NCBI GenBank assembly: GCA_028554795.2
Contig: CM068824.1
Coordinates: 165,351,946 to 165,415,945, forward strand
Direction: 5' to 3'
Length of the DNA stretch: 64,000 nt
DNA from: Sinohyriopsis cumingii
Taxonomy: Eukaryota; Mollusca; Bivalvia; Unionida; Unionidae
Part shown: piece after piece, positions 1 to 8,311 of the stretch
Numbering within the stretch: position 1 is the first letter of the stretch
Layout of the letters: every line of letters begins with the position of its first letter
Position numbers and translations under genes: made by a program
Notes under the pieces: model-generated
What the model was told of the DNA's origin: nothing
Databases searched by the model: none
What the model saw: the letters and a program-made list of their open reading frames with translations, nothing else

Positions 1-127
1 GAAAATTTGGAGTATCCGTCCATGAATCAAGGGATGGGGGTTCTCACCTGTCACAATATAACAATATAACATTGTTACAGGTTTGAACCCCCATCCCTTG
101 ATTCATGGACGGATACTCCAAATTTTC
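1..127. repeat. Perfect 43-bp inverted repeat at window edge
   Basis: Bases 1-43 and 85-127 are exact reverse complements, separated by a 41-base loop that contains a short direct repeat of ACAATATA. The left arm begins at base 1, so the palindrome may extend outside the window. No coding sequence or known family is recognised. It could be a foldback/MITE-type element or a hairpin-forming insertion. Confidence 0.9.
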
Positions 128-999
128 TTTGTAACCAACCCCTGTGCCGGTGCCATGATGCGAACGCAATATAAACTCTCGGAATGTTCAAATAAAATGT
201 CGAAATTGTTAGAACTAGATATCTGTTTTGTCAGTACCCTGACGAGACAAAATAAATATTCAAAAACTAATATCCTATCCCCTACCCGGCCCCATACAAT
301 TTTTTTACAATTTTTTTTTCAAAACTACTTCCGTTTTAAATAGGTCATCACACTACTTGTCGTTTAGAGCGCTGTCTTGTTATTACGAAGTGATTGATTC
401 TTCATAGTAACAGACTTTCAGCAATGTTTCCTTTCGTGGACGATAGTGTGGAGGTCCGATCTATCTATCTATCTATCTTTCTTTGGTCTTAAACTAAGTT
501 ACAGAAAAGAGTGAAAACCACGTTTTGTAAAGTTCAACAAATTATTCCCTAGAATACAAAGTAAAAATATAAAAACTTCAAAGTATTGTGAATTAAATTC
601 CCAATAGTCGTACATTTTTTTTCACAAGTGCAAATGTATAAAGTTCCAACTGAATTCCAGTGGTATTCCAAATAAATTTCAATATTGAAAGTGTTGATGT
701 GCCTGTTGTTTCGAATATACTCATGTACCAGTTACGTCCTGTTGTGTAGCAATGTGTAACAGTCAATCGAACAGGTTCATCTTTTCATCCATTGAATTAG
801 ACTATACTTAAATGCATTTATATTGGAACTTTCTCTAATTCTTTTGGGATTCTGTTCTAACTTAGTGATCCTGAATATTGAAAACTGTTCTTAAAGAGTT
901 CTTTATTCGGATATGGGATGGAAAGGTGGTTAGCTGTAATTGATCTTAATTTGGGAGTGGTGCCTTGTTTACTGGCATAAAACAGTTCATTGAGATATA
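128..999. other. AT-rich host DNA, no gene seen
   Basis: No convincing coding frame. A short ATCT microsatellite lies at about 459-482. The part from about 900 onward grades into the decayed LINE described next. Confidence 0.6.
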
Positions 1000-1707
1000 A
1001 GGGGGCCATATTGTTTGAAACTGTTCATAAGGCTAGCCTTGGTCAAAAATATTTGTTCACTTACTGTTCATTCATTGCTTTGGGATGTTTTCAGCATTAT
1101 CTAAGATGGGCCTGCAAGCTCTTTTTTGCAAACAGAATATTTTGTAAACATTCTTTTCAAAAGTTTTCTCCCAGATAACATTACTGTGGTCCATATATGG
1201 CTTTCTCTTGCTAAATAACCTCAGACATTGACTTTATGACATATGACTTGAATATGTTCATTCCTTTGTAAATTGTTGTCAACTGTTACCGCAAGGATTT
1301 TGTCATGGGCAACCACTTGTTGGCAAATGTCATTCAACTTAAGATTCAAATTGTTATTTTCCAATTTTGCTTTCTTTTGTTTGGTAGTAATCATTAATAA
1401 TTTAGTCTTGTCTGTGTTTACTTTCATGGCATTTTCCAATACACCAAGAATCTACATTCTAAAGTAAGGCGTTGAAGGGAGACCTCAATGTCTGAATTTA
1501 GCTGTTTAAAAGTTGATTGTGTGATAACATATCTATATAAGTTGGAAGATGAAATACAGTTGCCTATTTTCAGTTGCAGATCATTTATGGAAAGGAGAAT
1601 GAGGACTGGGCCTAAGACTGATCCCTGTAGTACTCCACATGTAATTGGCTCTTCTTTAGAAAAATTGCCATCAGTTTGACGCACTGTTTTCTCATTGTTA
1701 GCTATCT
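1000..1707 (-). pseudogene. Decayed LINE reverse transcriptase, downstream half (outer element)
   Basis: Minus-strand frames read as the RT middle and C-terminal part of a CR1/jockey-like non-LTR retrotransposon. The segment ITCGVLQGSVLGP followed by a degenerate INDL at about 1580-1640 is the RT motif normally written GVPQGSxLGPxLFxxxINDL. A following stretch (1221-1439) reads KVNTDKTKLLMIT and LAVTVDNNL, typical of the segment after the catalytic motif. Stops and frame changes are frequent. The upstream RT piece continues at 4160-4330, so this element is split by an insertion. Confidence 0.75.
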
Positions 1708-4150
1708 CTCTCTCGGCATACGTTAGTCTTCGGGAGACGATTGTGTAGCTGCCGGTTGGTTGTCCTATCTGCACCTTCGCGAGTGGCCGAAGAGTCCATT
1801 CCTAGAGTGACAATCACTGTTGCACTTGCTGCAGGTGCACGTTGATGCTTGTTGAGGCTGTTTTTGTTTCGCCTTCCTCCTGGCTCTCTTTTCAGCGAAG
1901 TTTGTGTTTCTCGCTTCCTCGGCTTTCTGAATGCCCTGTCTGACAGCTAGGCGCCAGATGGAGCGGTCGTCAGCACAGCTCTCCCAGTCGTTGACGTTGA
2001 TGTTGGCCGTCTTCATGTCCTTCTTGCAGACATCTTTGTAACGCAGACGTTGCCGTCCAGTCAGTGGTGCACCTTCTGCTAGCTCACCGTATAGAAGGTC
2101 CTTGGGAATGCGGCCTGGGTCCATTCTATTGACGTGGCCGAGCCAGCGAAGGCGCCTCTCGCTGAGAATGGAGAACATGTTGTTGATGTTGGCGCGTTCC
2201 AGAACCTCTGTGTGAGTACTTTGTCCTGCCACTGGATGTGCAATATGCGCCACAGACATCTCAGGTGGAAGCTGTTGTGTTTCCTCTCGTGGTTCGCATA
2301 GGTGGTCCATGCCTCGCTGCTGTAGAGGGGTGTGCTAAGCACTCAGGCCTGGTAGACGCGCAGTTTGGTCTTCTCAGTGAATTTGTGGTTATTCCAGACC
2401 ATCTGTTTCAGTCTCACCATAACTGCTGATGTCTTGGCACTCCTGCCTTTCACCTCAGCATCAATGGAGAGCGAGCTGGAGATGGTGGACCGGAGCTACG
2501 TGAAGTTCTCAACAACTTCCAGGTTGTACCCATCGATGGCAATGGTGGGAGGGAAGTCTGTCTCCTGCGCCATGACGTTCGTTTTCTTCAGACTGATGGT
2601 CACTCCAAACTCCTTACAGGCGCGGAAGAGGCGGCATATCAGCTGTGAAGTCCATCTTCCGTGTGTAATGTCAAGGCTGAATCGTCGGCGAAGAACATTA
2701 CACTGATGAGAGCCTCAATGACTTTAGTCTTAGCATGGAGAAGGGCGATGTTGAACAGATTGCCATCAGCTCTGGTATGGATGTACACTCTCTTGCTGCA
2801 GTCCTTGAAGGCGTCCTGGAGGAACATGGAGAAGATGGCAAAGAGCGGAACGGCGCAAGGACGCAGACTTGATTCGCTCTGTTGATGGCTGGGAAGGCCT
2901 TCATTGTTGAGCCACTGAAGCACACTGTGCTGTGCATGTTCTCGTGGAACGATGTGAGTCCGCTCCGACTGACCAGGTCAAACGCCTGCGTCAGGTCTAT
3001 GAAGGCGATGTGGAGGAGCATCTGCTGATCACGACACTTCTCCTGCAGCTGGCGTAGTAAGAAGATCATGTCAACACTTGACCGGCCGGCTCGGAAGCCA
3101 CACTTGCACTCTGGATGGACGCGGAAGGCTAGGGTCTGCAAGCATCGCAGGGCGACACGGGCGAAAGCCTTTCTGACGATGCTGAGAAGGGATTTTCCCC
3201 GTTGCAGTCGCTGTGGTATCCTTTGTTCTCGTAGAGAGTGACGATGTTGGAGTCCCGCATGTCCTGGAGGATGTGTCTCTTCCTAGTAGAGGCAGAGGAG
3301 TACGTACAGGGGCTGGAGCAATGCTGATTTCCCGCTCTTAAGGATTTAAGGCGGGATGACATCGCTCCCAGGAGCCTTCCTACAAGAGAGGCAATCGATC
3401 ACTTTTCTGAGCTCTTCCAGGGTGGGCGGTGTGTGTCTAATTCCTCCATGACTGGCAGGTCTGGGGTAGCATCCATTGTGTTGTCGGTGATGACCTTTTG
3501 GGTTGCATACAGCTCGAGATAGTGCTCAACCCATCGCTGTAACTGTTTCCCTGGTCTGTGATGACTTCGCCCGTCTTGGACTTGAAGGGGGCGGTCTTGG
3601 AGGAGGGGGGCCTGTCGCCTTCTTGATACCCTCGTAAATGCCTCTTGCATCCCCGGTGTCGACAGCTGTCTGTATACTGGTTCAGAGGTTCACCCATTAG
3701 GCGCTGGCGCAGCGGCGTGCTGTCTTCTGAGCGTTGTTCCTGGCAGTCCTGTACTGTAGTGTTAGGTGAAGCCTTGTATGCCAGGAGGGCTTTCCTCTTC
3801 GCCTCAGTCACGGGCTCCATCTCCTCCTAGCTGGCATCATACCAGTCAGCATTTTTGCGTTCCTTCTTCCCGTAGGCAGTGATGAGTGAATTATACACAA
3901 CGTCACGGAGGTGGGACCACTTGGAGTCGATGGTACCATCAGGTTTCTCTTTGGTGAGAGTCTTCTGCAGTTTGCTGATGAACTGCTGTGTCTACTCTGG
4001 GTTGCTTGCACAGCAGGTGTTGATGCGTAGTGCAGCTTCTTAGGTATTATTTGCACCTTGCTGGCCGCGAGGGAGTGGTCCGTGTCGCAGTCGGCACTAT
4101 GGTAGCTGAGGGTGACGAGGATACTGGCCAATTCCGCATGCCTGGTGATG
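1708..4150 (-). mobile_element. 5'-truncated LINE inserted into another LINE
   Basis: A minus-strand non-LTR retrotransposon, frameshifted throughout. From 5' to 3' on the minus strand it shows the end of an endonuclease-like region (YHSADCDTDHSL at about 4060-4110), a linker, an RT start (RDSNIVTLYENKG at about 3225-3265; CGFRAGRSSVDMIF then AFIDLTQAFDLVS at about 2970-3110) and a C-terminus with RRLRWLGHVNRMDPGRIPKD (about 2090-2160). It ends in a Cys/His cluster, CSKCNSDCHSRNGLFGHSRRC, whose stop is at 1765. The clade (RTE/CR1-like) is not resolved here. It lacks its 5' part and lies inside the RT gene of another LINE. Confidence 0.75.
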
Positions 4151-4159
4151 AGGTATATA

Positions 4160-4330
4160 TGATTTAAACCACTGAATTTTCACATCGATAAACGCTCAAT
4201 TTGTTGATACGAATATCATGATCAACAAGTTCAGAGGCTTTTGTAAGATCAACTTTTATGGATCCAACTAATTTACCTTGATCGATGATAATAACCCACA
4301 TATAAATCAAAGAGACCTAGGCTGTGTATG
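4160..4330 (-). pseudogene. Decayed LINE reverse transcriptase, upstream piece (outer element)
   Basis: Reverse complement reads DQGKLVGSIKVDLTKASELVDHDI and, after a frame change, QWFKSYI. These correspond to RT motif A (DLxKAFDxVDHxIL) and the following WFKSYL segment. The continuation of the same RT, starting just before FSKEEPITCG, lies at about 1700 and below, on the far side of the inserted LINE. Confidence 0.7.
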
Positions 4331-4496
4331 ATTGGTTTTATGAATTAAGTTATCGTTTGATAGGTATATCAAAAGACTGACATAAGTATGTTTTTCAAGT
4401 AGTTCGACGGAGTTGGTAAGTTAGATACGGGTATAGCTATTGACAGCTCAGTGCATATTGCTTTGCATGACGAAAGAAACATTGATTTTCAAAGTA

Positions 4497-4523
4497 CTCA
4501 TCAATCTTGGCAAGATTGATGAG
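4497..4523. repeat. 12-bp-arm palindrome next to Polinton 1 insertion site
   Basis: CTCATCAATCTT, GGC, AAGATTGATGAG is a perfect hairpin ending 8 bases before the target-site duplication. It is host sequence. A role in target choice is speculation. Confidence 0.8.
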
Positions 4524-4531
4524 CACTTACT

Positions 4532-4537
4532 ATCACT
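4532..4537. repeat. Target-site duplication ATCACT (left, Polinton 1)
   Basis: ATCACT directly precedes the terminal inverted repeat and recurs directly after the right repeat at 24618-24623. Six base pairs is the known Polinton duplication length. Confidence 0.95.
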
Positions 4538-4941
4538 AGTAGTGAAGGGGGATACCCTACGTACAATGGGAATTAGCATTACAGAACCCCTTGGGACACT
4601 CTACGTACAATGGAAATTTAACATGGCGAAAAATCGTGGGACACTCTACGTACAAGGGGAATTAACATGGGAATAAATCGTGGGACACTCTACGTACAAG
4701 GGGAATTAACATGGGAATAAATCGTGGGACACTCTACGTACAAGGGGAATTTAACATGGGAATAAATCGTGGGACAATCTACGTACAAGGGGAATTTAAC
4801 ATGGGAATAAATCGTGGGACAATCTACGTACAAGGGGAATTTAACATGGGATTTTTTTTTTAAATTTTTAAAAAAAAGGGGTAGGCAATGGAAAGGCTAT
4901 CTCTTTTCGAGAAATATGGGGGCCCTGAAAAGGGCCTTTGG
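4538..4941. repeat. Left terminal inverted repeat with subterminal array (Polinton 1)
   Basis: 404 bp, inverted relative to 24259-24617. It contains tandem units of 44-45 bp, each with the palindromic core TCTACGTACAAGGGGAA and ending GGGAATAAATCGT. The left repeat has one 45-bp unit more than the right. The inner part is an A/T run followed by a histone-type stem-loop, so that signal is part of the inverted repeat. Subterminal repeats are candidate integrase or terminal-protein binding sites (inference). Confidence 0.93.
4901..4936 (-). terminator. Histone-type 3' stem-loop and purine element, terminal gene 1
   Basis: On the minus strand, a 6-bp stem and 4-base loop GGCCCTTTTCAGGGCC (4921-4936) is preceded by CCAAA. 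Downstream is a purine-rich CTCGAAAAGAG (4901-4911), like the U7-pairing histone downstream element. It lies 16 bases after the stop codon of the gene at 4953-5333. Confidence 0.85.
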
Positions 4942-4952
4942 GTTTTCTGCTT

Positions 4953-5333
4953 CTAATTTCTTCTTTTCCTCCACCAACTTCTTATTTTATCTCCAACACT
5001 CTTTCTCTTCTTTTTTTTCTCCTCCTCTTCTTTCTTCTCTTCCTCCTCTTCTTCTTTCTTCCTCTTCTCATTTTCTTCTTCTTTTTCAATTTTTTCATTC
5101 CATGTTCTTATTCTTATCTTTTCCTCTTCATCCTCCTTCTCCTCCTTTATTTCCTTCATCACACCACTAATCTTGTCCTTTGCTTTTCTTAAGTTGTTAA
5201 TTTCCATCTTTACACGATGGGGACTATAGGAATAATGGTCTTCAACCAGTCTTATTAGCATCTGTTCCATTATTCCTAAGTTGTCTAAAACGTCTTGCAA
5301 GGTTTGTATTTTGTCCATTTGGTTTGACGCCAT
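4953..5333 (-). CDS. Terminal gene 1: Glu/Lys-rich coiled-coil protein, 126 aa
   Basis: Function unknown. The N-terminal 50 residues look like a mixed helical domain (LQDVLDNLGIMEQMLIRLVE). The middle (about 60-110) is an almost pure E/K run predicted to be a charged coiled coil or disordered. The end is basic with two Trp (KIRSWWRKRRN). The equivalent gene of element 2 (40822-41417) shares only this WW-basic tail and the E/K character, so the N-terminus has been replaced or evolves fast. ATG at 5333 is the first in frame, about 50 bases after a TATA-like CTATAAG. The 3' end is a histone-type stem-loop, and no AATAAA is seen. Confidence 0.65.
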   Translation of the reverse strand: MASNQMDKIQTLQDVLDNLGIMEQMLIRLVEDHYSYSPHRVKMEINNLRKAKDKISGVMKEIKEEKEDEEEKIRIRTWNEKIEKEEENEKRKKEEEEEEKKEEEEKKKKRKSVGDKIRSWWRKRRN

Positions 5334-5381
5334 CTTCTTTTTATTCTTTGCAGAATGGTTTGAACGACGAACACTGTGGGT

Positions 5382-5495
5382 TCTTATAGTGAAAGCGCGA
5401 ACGTGAAGGAAAACATCCCCCTAAAAACATAAAATGGATCTTACCTAGATCATGACCCAACAACGCGCGGACGTGAAGGAAAACATCCCCCTACT
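5382..5495 (-). promoter_or_regulatory. Promoter with duplicated box, terminal gene 1
   Basis: Two copies of the box read on the plus strand as GCGCGGACGTGAAGGAAAAC (one with A for G) followed by ATCCCC, at about 5395-5424 and 5465-5490. Between them is a conserved spacer with AACATAAAATGGATCTTACC. A TATA-like CTATAAG (minus) lies at 5383-5389, between the boxes and the gene. The same arrangement precedes terminal genes 2 and 3 in both elements. Confidence 0.7.
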
Positions 5496-5673
5496 TTTTT
5501 CATATAATAAAACCCTAACTATACTCTTCACATACGCTAAGAAACCCATAATTTACTATTCACACAAACATACCTCAGCTCTTACTAACACAAACACATA
5601 CACTTCCACTATTAATAAAGAGTTAGTGTTTATTTTCACACTACTCTACCTACACACATTGGCAAATTATTAG

Positions 5674-5714
5674 TTATTTCTTTTCTAGAGTATTGGGTAG
5701 CCCTTAAAAGGGCT
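5674..5714 (-). terminator. Histone-type 3' stem-loop and purine element, terminal gene 2
   Basis: Minus strand AGCCCTTTTAAGGGCT (5699-5714) followed directly by ACCCA, the canonical histone mRNA flank, then the purine-rich AGAAAAGAAATAA (about 5674-5686). It lies 27 bases after the stop codon at 5742. Confidence 0.85.
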
Positions 5715-5741
5715 GTTTTTTTGAACTCCTGATGCACCTAT

Positions 5742-6048
5742 CTAATGGTTGCACCTTCCTGGCCTGGCGCCGCACACGCATCTTCTTCCCCAGTCTTCTT
5801 TCACCTTTCTTTTGGGGAGCGCAGAGGAAGGATGATTCGCTTCAACACCCCAATCCTCTGTCTCGGGAATATTGAACGACATCCTCTCTTCTCTTTTCTT
5901 TTCCTCTTCTTCCCTCTCTCTTCTCTCCTCCTCTTCCTTCTTTACTCTTGCTTCTTCTACTATAGCCTCCGCTGATAGTTCGTTTACTATGCGCCTGACA
6001 TATTCCAGGTGCATCTGGAGTTAACAATTTCACTATTCTGCTATTCAT
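5742..6048 (-). pseudogene. Terminal gene 2: charged coiled-coil protein with CxC tail, frame-broken copy
   Basis: Function unknown. The protein has a short helical N-terminus, an E/R/K coiled-coil run, then a conserved non-repetitive tail (FNIPETEDWGVEANHP ... RRCVCGARPGRC). Relative to element 2 (41847-42155), two bases are missing at about 6022, so the frame from the first ATG (6048) breaks. The in-frame internal ATG at 6014 (MHLEYVRRIV) would still give 90 aa, and if that is the true start the gene is intact. Terminal promoter boxes lie upstream and a histone-type stem-loop downstream. Confidence 0.6.
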
Positions 6049-6103
6049 TCTTCTGGCTGTGTTGATCAATCAACAAGGGTAGCTAGACTGCCCAGCGAGT
6101 TTC

Positions 6104-6215
6104 AATTTATAGTGAAAGCGCGGACGTGATGGAAAACATCCCCTAATAACATAAAATTGATCTTACCTAGATCATGAACAAAAAATAAAACAACAACGCG
6201 CGGACCTAAAAGAAA
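6104..6215 (-). promoter_or_regulatory. Promoter with duplicated box, terminal gene 2
   Basis: TATA-like CACTATAAA (minus) at about 6106-6114, then box copy 1 at 6115-6145 (GCGCGGACGTGATGGAAAAC), the conserved AACATAAAATTGATCTTACC spacer, and a degenerate second box (GCGCGGACC) at about 6197-6206. Same design as at 5382-5495. Confidence 0.7.
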
Positions 6216-6470
6216 CACTCACTCACTTTTTTATGCTACCCATCACTATTGTAAAATTTTTTATAAATCACTTCAATAGACTATCCACATACTCAAAACA
6301 ATCCAATCTAACCCCAAATCTACACCTCAAACAACCCAGACATAATTTTAATCCACTATCCACACCAACCTACTTTATCACTTACAAACACATACCCTCA
6401 CATTTTTTCAAAAAGAGTTAGTGTTTATTTTCACACTACTCTACATACACACATTGGCAAATCGATCGTT

Positions 6471-6509
6471 ATTTCTTTTCTAGAGTATTGGGTAGCCCTG
6501 AAAAGGGCT
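6471..6509 (-). terminator. Histone-type 3' stem-loop and purine element, terminal gene 3
   Basis: Minus strand AGCCCTTTTCAGGGCT (6494-6509) followed by ACCCA and the purine-rich CTAGAAAAGAAATAA (about 6470-6484). It lies about 30 bases after the stop codon at 6539. Confidence 0.85.
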
Positions 6510-6538
6510 GTTTTTTTGTTTGCTATGGCATTCTTTTT

Positions 6539-6901
6539 TTAGTTTCTAAGAATGCGATGTCCTCTGAGGATAGACTTTCTGGCGATAGGTCTGCTTCTTC
6601 GAAAAGAGAAGAAGAACTCTTTAGTGTCGATACGGCAATCGACAAAGCCTCTGTCAGCTTCAGGTTGCTGCTGCTGTTGTTGCTGTTGTTGCTGCTGTTG
6701 CTGCTGTCTCTGAAGTCTGTACTTCTCTGTCCATTCTTCTTTTTCCCTGTTCATTTCTTCTCTGAAGAGCTCTTCTATCAGGTCTTCAGTGATTTTTAAC
6801 ATTCTCACATTCTCTATTTCTTCTGGCTTCGGTATCAGACTGTGTCTGACCCTATGCAAATTCACGTAGGCTTCGTTGAGCTTAGCTAGTTTGGAGCACA
6901 T
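6539..6901 (-). CDS. Terminal gene 3: polyglutamine protein, about 120 aa
   Basis: Unrecognised small protein. The N-terminal 70 residues are helical (LNEAYVNLHRVRHSLIPKPEE ...), followed by a run of 14 glutamines and a basic C-terminus (RRSRPIARKSILRGHRILRN). The start is the first ATG of the frame (MCSKLAK); upstream in-frame codons are not ATG. The element 2 copy (42682-43044) has the same 14-Gln length but different CAG/CAA choices. One terminal promoter box lies upstream at 6970-6995, and the 3' end is a histone-type stem-loop. Confidence 0.65.
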   Translation of the reverse strand: MCSKLAKLNEAYVNLHRVRHSLIPKPEEIENVRMLKITEDLIEELFREEMNREKEEWTEKYRLQRQQQQQQQQQQQQQQPEADRGFVDCRIDTKEFFFSFRRSRPIARKSILRGHRILRN

Positions 6902-6954
6902 CTTCGTAGGAGGATGAGTCGACAATGGATGGTTAGACTGGAAACAACCCCGGT

Positions 6955-6996
6955 TCTTAAAGTCAAAGCGCGGACGTGAAGGAAAACATCCCCCAC
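6955..6996 (-). promoter_or_regulatory. Promoter box, terminal gene 3
   Basis: Single copy of GCGCGGACGTGAAGGAAAAC plus ATCCCCC, next to TTCTTAAAGTC, which stands where the TATA-like element stands in the sister promoters. No second box was found here. Confidence 0.6.
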
Positions 6997-7238
6997 ACGG
7001 TTTTCGATCCGCAACGTTCAGTGAATGTCATGAGAGGGATAGTAAGAAATGAAAGAGCATCAATCCAACATTCTTCTAGCTAAACAAAAGACAAAGACAT
7101 TTTTTTCAAAACACAACATTTTTTATTCAAAAATCACTTAACACTAAACAACAACAACATTTTTTAACAATAATCCAACACTATAACATCAAACAATTTT
7201 TTTTTCAAATCACAAACATTTTTTTCTCAATGCACAAT
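6997..7238 (-). other. AT-rich 3' region of the minus-strand core block
   Basis: No coding sequence. Long A/T homopolymers with CAACATTTTTT repeats. A minus-strand AATAAA signal at 7122-7127 lies about 110 bases past the protease stop and would serve as the poly(A) signal of the core block, unlike the histone-type ends of the terminal genes. Confidence 0.6.
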
Positions 7239-7799
7239 CTACTTTAAACAGGGCTGACAACGTTGTGAATGAAATTGTGATTTCCACTGTTGGAAATCAT
7301 TAGGCCATTGATGGACACTACGTTTCCTAGCTTGAGACAAAAGATAAGCATAATGGTCACAAAACCATCGATCTACTTTCACATCGTTTCTAGCAGAAGA
7401 ACGAGGATCGAAATGAGTCACTAAATGTTCTAAGGAATAGCCCAGGCTGCGATGATGCAGAAAATACACACAGTACTGTCCACACACCAAGGAATCTGTG
7501 CCTTGTAATTTCACGTTATTGAATCGGGTGGTTTGAGCATTTCTTCTCATAAAGTCGATGATATCGTCTTCCAAAGGGGGCAATCCGTACGAATCGAAAT
7601 ATTCCACACAGCCTTCTTGAGGAAAGTAGACGGCTACCCAGTGGGTTCCTGGGAGATGACTGTCGTCCGTGTTGATCACGTAAGCTTGATGGTCTTTAGG
7701 TTTGCGATGAGGGAGTTCATCTTTAGCACAGACGACAGGATTCCAAGAAGCCGTATACGAACTGTGGTTCAAAAGGTAATAAAGTTCCCAGGTATCCAT
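7239..7799 (-). CDS. Adenain-like maturation cysteine protease (Polinton PRO), 186 aa
   Basis: A C5/C48 (adenovirus protease/Ulp1) family endopeptidase, expected to process capsid and core precursors in the particle. Catalytic residues are visible: His53 in GTHWVAVYF, Asp69 in EYFDSYG, Gln108 and Cys110 in CGQYCVYFLHHR. Length fits the family (about 180-210 aa). ATG at 7799 begins MDTWELYYLL; the same start is used in element 2. It is the last gene of the minus-strand core block, 24 bases after the zinc-binding small protein. Candidate substrates are the neighbouring basic proteins, which contain GG or GxG stretches. Confidence 0.93.
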   Translation of the reverse strand: MDTWELYYLLNHSSYTASWNPVVCAKDELPHRKPKDHQAYVINTDDSHLPGTHWVAVYFPQEGCVEYFDSYGLPPLEDDIIDFMRRNAQTTRFNNVKLQGTDSLVCGQYCVYFLHHRSLGYSLEHLVTHFDPRSSARNDVKVDRWFCDHYAYLLSQARKRSVHQWPNDFQQWKSQFHSQRCQPCLK

Positions 7800-7823
7800 T
7801 GATTTGTGTTTTTTTCTTCTTCT

Positions 7824-8306
7824 TCACAGGTAATAATAAGTCGTCAATTCGATCCTGACTTTTTGCTTGAAAATGTCTGACGAATAAACGGTTATTTGTT
7901 CTGTTTCCTCACTCTGATTCAGGAGAGCTTCGATACGATGGATCTCTTGAGTGGTTAATGGTGGACAAGAATGTTCACGCAAGTCTTTATACCACTGGTG
8001 CAACACGTCTTTGTTCGAGATGAGACTCCAAGCTTCGTCCAGATACTCGTCCAATTTTTCTTCTTGACTCAACATCAGGCATTTATCGTGTTGAATTTGA
8101 CTGGGATGATCGTTTTGACATCCATAACAATTTTTCTTGATCAATTCCGTTATTTTGTCGACCAAGTGTTTGGCAAAACAGGAGACTAAATGGGCTTCTT
8201 GTTCTGGCCATCTTGACTTCATCATGATCACTTCTTCTTCCACAGTTTCCTCACATTTCATCTCCAAAGTTTCTCCACTAGGTAAAGAGGGATAACAGTC
8301 TTCCAT
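7824..8306 (-). CDS. Small conserved Polinton protein with Cys/His cluster, 160 aa
   Basis: Family and function not known to me. The first 35 residues are acidic and variable between the two elements. The rest is conserved and mostly helical. NCYGCQNDHPSQIQHDKC (about residues 59-76) has Cys and His spacing suited to a small zinc site. It lies between the major capsid and protease genes with 5-base and 24-base gaps, suggesting a late structural or assembly role (inference). ATG at 8306. Confidence 0.75.
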   Translation of the reverse strand: MEDCYPSLPSGETLEMKCEETVEEEVIMMKSRWPEQEAHLVSCFAKHLVDKITELIKKNCYGCQNDHPSQIQHDKCLMLSQEEKLDEYLDEAWSLISNKDVLHQWYKDLREHSCPPLTTQEIHRIEALLNQSEETEQITVYSSDIFKQKVRIELTTYYYL

Positions 8307-8311
8307 AGCTT

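Noticed and set aside
4497-4523. Palindrome as a preferred Polinton target
   Set aside because: Polinton 2 has no such hairpin at its insertion site, so a rule cannot be drawn from one case.
4620-4850. Regularly spaced direct repeats resembling a CRISPR array
   Set aside because: Units are contiguous 44-45 bp repeats without unique spacers, mirrored at the other end of the element; they are subterminal repeats.
5382-5424. E2F sites in the terminal promoter boxes
   Set aside because: GCGCGGAC/GAAAGCGCGG does not match the TTTSSCGC consensus exactly; S-phase control is argued from the 3' ends, not from these boxes.
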